This document shows positions 55,494 through 64,000 of a stretch of 64,000 nucleotides of DNA, in pieces. The notes under the pieces are model-generated. The model ran no database searches. It had not been told where the DNA came from and saw only the letters and a program-made list of their open reading frames with translations. Each line of letters starts with the position of its first letter. Position 1 is the first letter of the stretch. Position numbers and translations under genes: made by a program. The stretch comes from Acorus gramineus (Eukaryota > Streptophyta > Magnoliopsida > Acorales > Acoraceae), in assembly GCA_030737835.1 (NCBI GenBank), contig CM060856.1:4125272-4189271 (forward strand), written 5' to 3'.

Positions 55494-55639
55494 CCCACCA
55501 TGCCTTGTCAGCAAATCTCAGCCCGAATCAATTTGAAAGGCTTGCCTGCTCAGCTGAATTGTCCCCGCCCCCGCTAGCCCACGTCCCCAGTTGGCAAGGA
55601 AGTGAATCGTGTCCTCCCAAACATTCTCTGTGTAGAAAC

Positions 55640-56227
55640 GTTGGTTTTAGAAAAGATTCTTATTCCGGCACAACCATATGGCCCACAAGGCTGTCGGGAT
55701 CAAGATTTTCCTCACCTGCGCTTGCGTCCGAGTGTCCCCTAGTCGGTTGGTGCTCATCATTTGCTCCCATAATTTTTCCTTGTTGTGGAAGCGTAATGCC
55801 GCCCCCAACATTGTGCGCAACGTATCCCAAAATGGATCCAATGCTGGACATGCACAGAATAGGTGATCTATTGTTTCCTTGTATGTGTCACACAGCTCAC
55901 AAGTTACTGGAGACTCCGGCCTCCATTTGGCACGATATGACTTTGTGAGTAGTCAATCTTGCAAGGCTAACCATAGGAATTTTTTTACCTTTAATGGCAT
56001 CTTCCACATCCATAACCAAATCGTGTTTCTAGCCACGCCTGGCACCTCTGGCATGTCTCGTCTCCACCATTTATATCTTCCTTCACCGTCAAAGCTCTAG
56101 ACGTCTGGCGGTTCCATAGAATCTCATTGTCCACCAATGGGGCAATCACCACTGGTTGGAGCTGTGCCATCAGTTGTGCAATATCTTCTACCTCCTCTTC
56201 TAATGTAATGCGCCTCAGCTGGAGCAT
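55640..56227 (-). pseudogene. LINE C-terminal zf-RVT region
   Basis: The frame carries the segment with KVKKFLWLA-like sequence, then CELCDTYKETIDHLF and ACPALDPFW. This is the Cys/His zinc-binding region found at the end of plant LINE ORF2 proteins. It is separated from the upstream part by stops near 56228-56261. Confidence 0.8.
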
Positions 56228-56260
56228 CCAGTCCCCTGACCCGCTCGTTGTGACCCATCA

Positions 56261-56893
56261 CTAATTCACCTTGAGGTCCTTGTTTTCAGCCAGTCGATAA
56301 AGATGCGGAAACACGATTCTAAGCAGTAACTCATTGCACCAACGGGCATCCCAGAAAGACACTGCTAGCCCGTTTCCCACCTTCCAACTGAGTGCGTTTT
56401 CGAACTCGACCCCAAGTGCGAACCACCCTCGACACAAGAATGACATTCGGGTGGAGGGCGTCGAGAACAGCCCCTGAGTGCCCCCACTCTCATATCTTTC
56501 CTTGAATAATTTCACCCACAAACAATTCGGCTGAGAGATCCAATGCCATAACCATTTGTTTAGCAAAGCTTTGTTCATAGCTTCCAAGTCCAGGATACCT
56601 AAACCCCCTGCTACCTTGTCTTTGCACATGAACTCCCATCTCACTAGGTGTGGGTTATTGGTGTTGTTTGACCCGTTCCAAAAAAAGCGCCTCCGGATAC
56701 TATCGATCCTATTCAACACTGTCCGCGGGATACGAAAAATAGAGAGGAAGAACATGGGCAAACTAGTGAGCACTGCTTGCAGCAGGGTTAGTTTCCCACC
56801 ACTGCTTAGACATCTATTCTGCCAACCTGCCAGCCTCTTTTCAAATTGATCAATGAGCGGGCTCCAGTCCCTGCGCAGTAGGTGCTTCCCCAC
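56261..56893 (-). pseudogene. LINE ORF2 middle part (after the RT core)
   Basis: A 210-codon frame carries LIDQFEKRLAGWQNRCLSS, SIRRRFFWNGSNN and GGLGILDLEAMNKALLNKW, all typical of the region after the reverse-transcriptase core of plant LINEs. It is in the same frame as the upstream ORF2 part and is separated from it only by three stop codons (about 56905-56960). It ends at a double stop near 56258-56263. Confidence 0.88.
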
Positions 56894-56956
56894 TAGCGGG
56901 AGCCCAAGGTGCCTAGGAGGGGCCGTCTACAGCGATCACCCCATGATGGCCGCCAA

Positions 56957-59173
56957 CTACTCTGCCGTTTGGTGCTCAATGTTGATCGCCCACATTGAAC
57001 TTTTGGACCAATTTATTTTTAGCCCCGACAAGCGTGAGAAACAGGACAGGATGAAATGCAACCCTCGAAGCCCATGTTCCTCCTTCGTCGCAAAGACCAT
57101 AGTATCATCTGCATATTGAAGATGAGAGATAGGGGTTCCGGAGACTGTGCAAGGAATCCCCTCGATCCAACCCGCTTGTTCCACCTTCATGCACATCCTA
57201 CTAAGAACATTAGCAACAATGACAAATAATAATGGCAAAAGAGGGTCTCCCCGGCAGAGACCCCTGTTGAGGGGGAAGAAACCAAACTGGTTCCCATTTA
57301 TAGATACCGAGGTCTTTGCAGTACCAAAGCACATTGATAGCATCCGGATCCATTGCTCACCAAAGCCATGCAGGTGTAATACGTGAAGAAGGAAGTCCCG
57401 TGCCACATTATCATATGCCTTTGTAAAATCTGGCTTTAGAGCGATCCCTGGCCGATTGTCTTTATGTAGATTGGCTATAATCTCTTGGGTGATAGCAAAG
57501 CCCTCGTGAAGTCCCCTGCCCGGAATGAAGGCCGATTGGTTTTCTTCCACTAGGTGCATGCATACCCGTTTCAGACAATTTGTAAGAACCTTAGCCACCA
57601 ACATATAACACCTGTTGACCAAACAAATCGGGCGGTAGTTGGAAATTGGTTCAGTGCCTTCCTTTTTAGGAATCAAAGAAAACGTAGAGGAATTCACATA
57701 GCCAATACCACGCCGGCCCGACTGGAGTTCCTCAAACATACACATGATATCTGCCTTCACTGTTTCCCAAAATTTATGATAGAAGATCAAGCCAAACCCA
57801 TTCGGACATGGTGATTTGTCCCCCTCCGCCCGTTTGAGAACCTTCCAAACTTCATCTTCCGAAAAAGGTGCGTTCAAGTCTTCTACACATTCCAAAGGTA
57901 CCTGTGGTAGCTCACGATCCACCCACACTGGTTTCCATCCCCGCTCCTTTTTAAACGCCTTCTGGAAATGTGATACTACCTCCTTCTGAATGGTCGGCAT
58001 GTCCTGCAGCCAAGTCCCCTCGATCCTGAGTTTCATGATCCGGTTTGTTCTCCTCCTCTGGTTTGCAAATTTGTGGAAGAATCGCGTATTTTCGTCCCCC
58101 TCTTTAAGCCATAGAGATTTTGATTTTTGACGCCATGCTTGTTCTTCCAATTTAAGAACCTCAGTGAACTTCTGCTTTGCCAATTTACGGGCATCCCGTT
58201 CGTCCACAGTTAGCAGGTGCTCCTCTTCAACCTTATCAAGCTCAGCGATCCGGTTTTTTAAACTCAGCTTCCCTTGTTCCCTCTCCAGTTTTTTTCTTCT
58301 CCCCCACGCCTTCAGAATTCGTTTCAGGCGTCGCAATTTGAAAGCAACTCTCTTTGCTCGCAGGAGACCTCTGGCCGACAAGGCCCAACTCGAACTAACA
58401 ATATTGTCCAGATCCTCGCAATCTTTCCACCAGGACTCCAACTTGAACGTTCTACCCCGCGATGGCCTGTTGCAAGGTTTAAGCAGTATAGGAACGTGGT
58501 CCAAGGTGATTCGAGGAAGACCAAAGACACCACAATTTGGAAACGCATCTTCCCATTCCGCACATACTAGGACTCGGTCCAACTTAGCCAAAGAGGGATC
58601 CTCCCTCATGTTCGACCATGTGTACGAAGTGTTAGATATTGGGAGATCCAACAGGCCCTCCTGATCTATCGACTCAGAGAAGTAATTCATATCTAGCGAG
58701 CTAGTATTTACTCTGTTACGCTCCCCCGAGAACCGTACTATGTTGAAATCTCCAAGGAGACACCAAGGTTCTTGCCAGTTCGCCCGCACCGCCGAGAGTT
58801 CCTCCCACAACCTCTCCCTATCATGCCCGTCCGCTGGGCCGTAAATATTAGAAACGATCCACTTCCACCCTGAGGAGGTGTCCTGTAAGAGGACGGACAA
58901 CGAGAACTGGCCTACCGAGTGGGCCATCAAAGACCATTTAGCCGAACTCCAACAAGTTAGGATGCCTTCCGAAGCCCCATTCCGACGTTTGAACACCATG
59001 TTATCCAAGATTTCAGCGCCCACCACCCTGAGTAGAGCCGGATCTATGCTTTCCATTTTTGTTTCCTGGAGGCCACACACCTCCACCTTATGTTGCCCTA
59101 CTAAGTCCACCACTACACGTTTCTTTCCGGGGTTGTGCAATCCCCGTATGTTCCACGATAGTGTGTTTAACAT
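56957..59173 (-). pseudogene. LINE ORF2: endonuclease and reverse transcriptase
   Basis: A 738-codon open frame. Residues about 1-225 form an AP-type (EEP) endonuclease: SWNIRGL at the start, LQETK, DFN in the LLGDFNIVR block and LDHVPILL with its catalytic His. Residues about 480-735 form the reverse transcriptase: SNYRPICLVN, KAYDNVARDF and the catalytic QYADD. All the main catalytic residues appear present, but the ORF ends prematurely within the post-RT region. This long intact stretch implies fairly recent insertion. Confidence 0.93.
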
Positions 59174-59575
59174 GGAGACACTGTGATCTCCCCTTCCTCG
59201 GCCTTCTCATCCCTCGAGCCCTCCGTAGCCTCGGCCATTGGCTCAAACTCCAGAGCCCCGCTCCTTTTGTTCTCATGCGACCTCGTCGCACATGCCAAAC
59301 CCTTGGACTGACCTCACTAAGAGCTTTATTCAGGAAGTTGATAAATTGTGGCTTCTCCCCACGCACTGTGACATTCATATCAATCTCCCCTACCCTTAGA
59401 CAGATCTGATCCGCAAACCTGTCAGCCGGGCTGGACGTTGTCTCTATATTTGTCGCCTGCTCATGTGCCCTAGATGAAGCTTGTCTTTCACTACCCTAGG
59501 CGGAGGGGCCCGTGAGACCAAACCTACTACATTATCAGATGAGCTAGAACAGAAATTGTCAACCTTCACTGGTCT
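59174..59575 (-). pseudogene. tail of LINE ORF1, 5'-truncated
   Basis: Immediately upstream of ORF2 on the - strand, frames read like the basic C-terminal end of a LINE ORF1 (for example WHVRRGRMRTKG). It stops at the target duplication, so most of ORF1 and the 5' UTR were lost when the element inserted, as is usual for LINEs. Confidence 0.55.
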
Positions 59576-59874
59576 AAATTGAGTTTATTAACGCTGGCTC
59601 TTTAGGTTTCCACATCTTTGATTACTTGATATAATTTATTCCGTATAGTCTTCACTGATTCATAACATGTTTAGCATATACGAGATTATAAAATATAAAA
59701 AAATATAAATTTAATTCATTTTAGTATATATATACTTCAGCCATGTATTTAATTCATAAATTATTATTTTTAACATCTTAGAATTAAGATAAAGGTTCAT
59801 TCAAATAGAATTTAACTGATTCTTATAACGTCATTCATGTAATATACATACAGATAGACAATTAAGGGAAAAAA

Positions 59875-60095
59875 AAGCTCGGTTACAGTCAGGTCTTTTT
59901 ACATCTTATTTACCTTCTCGATTCACTGTATCAAAACATATATATCTTGTCTGCAATTTTCATATTTTTTTATGAAAAACATCATTCAATTTATTATTAA
60001 AATATATACTTTATATTTTATAAAAAAATCATGCAAAAAATGAGATATATGATTTTTTTTTTAAATTTAAAAATATGTACAACCTCCGTTGGACT
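59875..60095 (+). repeat. dispersed AT-rich repeat, copy 5
   Basis: Shares GCTCGGTTACAGTCAG, ATATATCTTGTCTGCAATTT and an AATGAGATATATGATTTTTT end with the other copies. Non-coding and more degraded. Confidence 0.45.
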
Positions 60096-60549
60096 AAAAC
60101 GCATTAGAGCATCTTCAAGGGGGCTGTTGTTTTGGCTCCTTCGATTAATTGGAGGAGTGGGGGAGAAAAATATGCTCCAACTGGCTCCACGTCAATCTAC
60201 AAATCGAATGGAAGAGGGGATAAGCTCACCAGGGGAGCCATTTGGGAGCTCCCACATGTGGAGCCCACTTGTAAAAAAAAAAAAAAAAATGTTCTCTCAT
60301 ATGGTGGGTCCCACAAAATTAAAAAAAAATGAAAAAGTTGGTATATCTCTAATAGCTATATCTCAACGGATCTTTCTTTACCTATTTAACTCATCCTCGT
60401 TCATATAATTTTTACACTATCAATGTATAGGCTTTGTTATTCCAAAATTAAGGTATTTTATCTCTCTCTAAATTTTACATAATTACATTTGGTCTAAATC
60501 TCTCATTTGTTATTGTGGTGGGAAAAATTTGCACTATATTAAAAGATGA

Positions 60550-61255
60550 CACGTGTCAGGGCTTAAATGGGTATGGGCTGCCATATCCAACATCCAATGG
60601 CCCGAATATAAATTCGGAATACCAAATGGACACTCCGAAGTAGGTGGGACACGACCAAATTGAAAAACTGGTCGGACGGTCTTACACCTCGCGAGCGAAT
60701 GTCATCCTGAGTAGTTAAGGCACAACCAGATTGAAGGTCTAGTTGGGCGGTATTACACCTCGCGGGTAAATGGCTATATACACGTCGAATAAAACCACAT
60801 GTAACGATCAAGCCAAAATCATGAGGAGGACAAGAGAAATGGCCAAACGTGGGTAATTCAGGGTGGGTGATTCAAGGTGGGTGATTAAGACCCATTACTC
60901 GTAGAACGTGGATAATTAAAGGCACGTTCAGCTACAACAAAGCATGACGGTTACCACCAAAACCGCCCATTAAGCAGTCATTAAAGAAAGTCGTTACAAC
61001 GGCTGGAAAGACAATAACAAAGGCTACCTAAGCCAAGGACCCCTATAAAAAGGGAGGTGATGAACGAGTTAAGGTATCTAACTTTTCATTTACACACAAG
61101 CCACCAAATTAGTGAGATTAACCTTTGAATTCCCTTACTGATACATCTCTTCGAAAACTCTTTGGCTGGTACTACATCGGTGTCCTCTTGAATCCTTTTT
61201 TAGTACAGGATCCACATTCAACTGGGTCCGTATTCGAGAAAGAGACTCCGATGAC
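60550..61255 (+). repeat. LTR-like fragment with TATA box
   Basis: Starting near TGTCAGGGCTTAAATGGG, the stretch contains two copies of a TTACACCTCGCG motif (about 60682 and 60752), a CCCCTATAAAAAGGG promoter-like motif (about 61040) and leader-like sequence. All of this is characteristic of a plant gypsy LTR. The right end is lost beyond an hAT insertion at 61256, and the partner LTR is not in the window. Confidence 0.5.
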
Positions 61256-62416
61256 CAGGGGGGCGGAGCTAGGGGGTTGGGCTGGGGCCTGGGCCCCGCA
61301 AGCCCATGGTTTGTAATGCATGGTAACGCATGGTGTAAATGATACTAATGTCTTTTTTGCATTTGGGCCCCTAAAAAACACATTATTGTTAATATATTCT
61401 TTTTTAAAATTCTATTGCCACCCACAAAAATGTTTAAATTTTGCATGAATGCCCTTTTGAGGGTATTTTACACAATTTTTTTTAAGTTTTACAAAGAAAT
61501 ACCTTTCAAAATGGCATTCCTGCACAATTTAAACCCTTTTAAGTTTGGAGGGTTACACTTGCAAAAACCATAATTCAAGGAGTGTGTTTAAAATTCAAAA
61601 ATGTTACATGTAGTGCTATTTGCATCCAGTTAACATGCGTACATTTAATTATTTTTAAAATATATGCATATATAATAAAATATATTCATCTTTTATAGAA
61701 ATGAGATATATACTCATTGAAATAAATGCATATATTTTATTTATATTTTCTGTAATAGTGTAACATGCATTGCGTTAATTGATTTTATGTATTACATTAG
61801 ACATGACAAATGCAAATTGGGTTACAAGAAAGACGTACTGAGTGTATTAGCGCTCATTTAGATTCGGAGTCATAGGTCTTTTTTAAATAAAAAAAATTGT
61901 GAAAAGTTTTATTTTCATAGAAATATTGGTATATGGTTTTGAGGGGTTGAAAAATCACTAATTTGGATATTTTAGTGATTATTTATTTATTTATTTTAAT
62001 TTTTAATCATTGTATATTGAGTCCCTCAAATTTTTTGAAGTAAGGTTTAAAATTCTCTTTCAAAAATATAAGCTTAAAGGATATCATTATATGTTTTTGT
62101 GATCAATTTTCTTTTTCATATTCATTTTTTCAATTTTTGAAGCTTCATTTTTTGTTCTATTCGTTGTGACGAGAATAATGATATTTCAATATATTTTTTT
62201 CTAAATCTTCTACAAATTATTTCAGATCACCAAATACATGAAAGAAGTATAAAAAAACTTTCAATCTAAATCATTATTACTTCAAGGACTCCATCATTAT
62301 ATATTCAATTGTCTTAATTTTGTCTTAACTTATCATATATCTATAATTATTCTTCTTATTTTCCTCTATCTCATGACCTTACGCCCCCCCTACTCTAATT
62401 CCTGGTTCCGCCCCTG
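61256..62416. mobile_element. hAT-type non-autonomous element, 1161 bp
   Basis: Begins CAGGGGGGCGGAGCTAG and ends with the inverse of CAGGGGCGGAACCAGG. It is flanked by CCGATGAC (61248-61255) and TCGATGAC (62417-62424), an 8-bp duplication with one change. It belongs to the same family as 25363-26142. The centre is AT-rich and non-coding. Confidence 0.88.
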
Positions 62417-62713
62417 TCGATGACTGATTGTTTTAATTGAAGGGGAAAAATACCTCTTCAATTATCATTTTATTTTTTCAAGAATTAATTTTATTAATTT
62501 ATTTGAAATATTATCATTAAGTTATTTTTTGCTACTTTAAATTTTAAATATAATTAATTTGAATTAAAAAAATACAGTAAAATATTATTGTATGAGTCAT
62601 TCAAGGAATATGGTTGGAGTGGACTCTATAAACAAGGCTTCTTACCTAGATATACGAGTCATTGCTCCACCAAATGAAGGAGGCATTTCTGGAGCATGGT
62701 TGGAGATGCTCTT

Positions 62714-63921
62714 GTTTGGATGGGGGAATAAAGGATGGAACATGGAGGATAAGGGGGAATAAAAGTAAAAACGTTGTTTAGATGGGTGGTATAAAGGGGT
62801 ATAACTATATAGAATTAAGTGAGAATAAGCTGATATTTGTATTCCAAGTCTCATAATGAAATTGCATTATTCCCCCATTAGTATAAGGGGGACCCACCTA
62901 TTAAATCACATATCATCACATCAAATCATTTGTCATCACATCTTATACATCAATGGGGCCCACATGTCAAATCAATTTTTTACACCTTATTCATATTTTA
63001 TTTTTCATCAACCAAACACTATAACTTTTATTATTGTGTTTCTCAATTAGAATAACTGAAAACACAATCAAACATAAAATCACTTATTTCATTGATAAAG
63101 TCAACAATTTCTGGAATAAATATAAACCCTATGCATCTATCCAGGCTGAGCCCGTTTGAATACAAAATAAGACTTATTCTTGGACATACAGTTATTCTAG
63201 CATAAGTATAAATAAGGATAAAGTGATTTTGTGTTTTGTTGTGTTTTGAATTATTCTCGTTGTGAAACGTAATAATAAAATTTTTGTTGTTTGGATAAAA
63301 TATAAATAAAATATGGATAAAAAATTATAAAAGGTAAAAAAATGATGCTAGTTGATTTACCAGATGATTTATAAGAGATGATAACATTTTGATTTGACAG
63401 GTGAAAAAAATAAATACGGTGGTCCCTCATATGCTACTGCTCGATATAAGTTAATATAAGTCTCATTTCAGCTTAGTCTGAGAATAGCCATGCAAGCTTA
63501 TATTAAATTATTTGGGCATAACTTATACATGAGTATTCTACGCTCCCAAACGCGTTAATAAACATATTCCATTTTATACCCTAATCTATCCGTGGATATT
63601 CCACTTTCAAACAGAAGCTTTCCAAGATACAAAATATCTACTTGAATGGTTGATCGTGATGCTCAAACAACTTGAATAGTTGATATGATGCTCGACCAAC
63701 TAAACATGGAGTGAGACATGATATCATTCTTTTCTCAAAGAAACAGCCATCACATCGTATCATAATGGGAGTGGCCAATGTCCATATATATTTAATGGAT
63801 ACAACGGTCAAAAACATGCATCTTGTTCGAAAAAAAAAAAAAAATTAAAATATTATATATCAAACATGTTAACCTCGCTTTTTTAGATTAACAATAAAAT
63901 CAATCATAAAGAGTCTATCTG
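62714..63921. other. intergenic, no gene seen
   Basis: AT-rich with repeats of CATATCATCACATCA type near 62905-62945. Motifs such as TGTTTGGATGGGGG suggest decayed transposon ends, but no boundaries can be fixed. No supported coding sequence. Confidence 0.45.
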
Positions 63922-63942
63922 ATATATATATATATATATATA
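63922..63942. repeat. AT dinucleotide microsatellite
   Basis: About ten AT units in a row in AT-rich intergenic DNA. Confidence 0.9.
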
Positions 63943-64000
63943 AAAGTCCCTATCCTATCAATTATTTGAACTAATACAAACTAAGTATATTCTTTTAATT

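Larger units (their letters stand above)
54299..59575 (-). mobile_element. 5'-truncated LINE (non-LTR retrotransposon)
   Basis: Read on the - strand it begins in the tail of ORF1, continues through an endonuclease/reverse-transcriptase ORF2, and ends in a poly(A) of nine (54299-54307 on the + strand is T9). It is flanked by AAATTGAGTGTA (54287-54298) and AAATTGAGTTTA (59576-59587), a 12-bp target duplication with one change. ORF2 has the L1-like plant order EN-RT-zf-RVT and is broken by a few stops. A GGGTC-rich element is inserted in its 3' UTR. Without that insertion it is about 4.3 kb. Confidence 0.88.
60110..62713. mobile_element. candidate element with GAGCATCTCCAA-type ends
   Basis: AGAGCATCTTCAA at about 60109-60121 and the inverse of AGAGCATCTCCAA near 62701-62713 face each other. 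GAGCATCTCCAA ends are common in plant DNA transposons and MITEs. No target duplication was found. Inside lie LTR-like sequence and an hAT element, so if real this is another nest. The two motifs could also belong to two separate elements. Confidence 0.35.

Noticed and set aside
1..64000. CRISPR arrays, tRNA or rRNA genes, bacterial-type operons
   Set aside because: None seen; the tandem repeats present are plant minisatellites or LTR arrays, and no cloverleaf or rRNA core sequence was recognised by eye. A tRNAscan run would be the decisive check.

Overview
This window is nuclear DNA from a flowering plant. It holds intron-containing plant genes in a sea of decayed LTR retrotransposons, LINEs, hAT and Mutator-type DNA elements and MITEs. 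The transporter gene at 29599-30705 is very rich in C/G at third codon positions in its 5' half and less so towards its 3' end, a gradient typical of monocots. A monocot is therefore my best guess, but it is an inference.

I can support three essentially complete protein-coding genes. (1) 2139-3027, + strand: a short growth-regulating factor (GRF) with QLQ and WRC domains, three exons and an intact miR396 target site. (2) 29599-30705, + strand: an intronless triose-phosphate/sugar-phosphate translocator-type transporter closely resembling Arabidopsis At1g12500. (3) 39578-50428, - strand: a full-size ABCG/PDR transporter. I could rebuild it as 21 coding exons whose splice phases all agree, giving about 1338 residues with no break. 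A possible terminal exon of an upstream gene lies at 240-320.

Region by region: 1-3500 holds the upstream gene tail and the GRF. 4450-20244 is one nest of retrotransposons four levels deep, with target-site duplications that fix the order of insertion. The outermost is a Ty3/gypsy remnant with short LTRs. It is interrupted by a ~4 kb solo LTR (5867-19419), which is interrupted by a rearranged long-LTR gypsy element (7391-16961), whose 3' LTR is interrupted by another solo LTR (12214-16059). The third-level element carries a large inverted duplication of its integrase-end and LTR. 20245-29400 is mostly MITEs and hAT/Mutator-type elements, including one that appears to carry a host gene fragment (22779-23003). 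29400-30850 is the transporter gene. 31300-34600 holds LINE scraps and a Pack-MULE-like element carrying a PP2C phosphatase fragment. 34599-39459 is a decayed Ty1/copia element on the - strand. Its 5' LTR lies about 120 bp downstream of the ABCG stop codon in the same direction. 50430-54290 holds intergenic DNA and a terminal-inverted-repeat element interrupted by a truncated copia copy. 54299-59575 is a 5'-truncated LINE on the - strand interrupted by a GGGTC-rich element. The rest is AT-rich DNA with an hAT element (61256-62416) inside LTR-like sequence.

The genes do not form an operon or pathway. The GRF is a leaf and organ growth regulator, and the two transporters are unrelated membrane proteins. 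No CRISPR, tRNA or rRNA gene was recognised. The most interesting points are the dated nest with its hairpin-forming inverted duplication, the gene-fragment-carrying transposons, the copia insertion at the ABCG 3' end, and the acidic insert and Asp-for-Glu change in the first nucleotide-binding domain of the ABCG protein.
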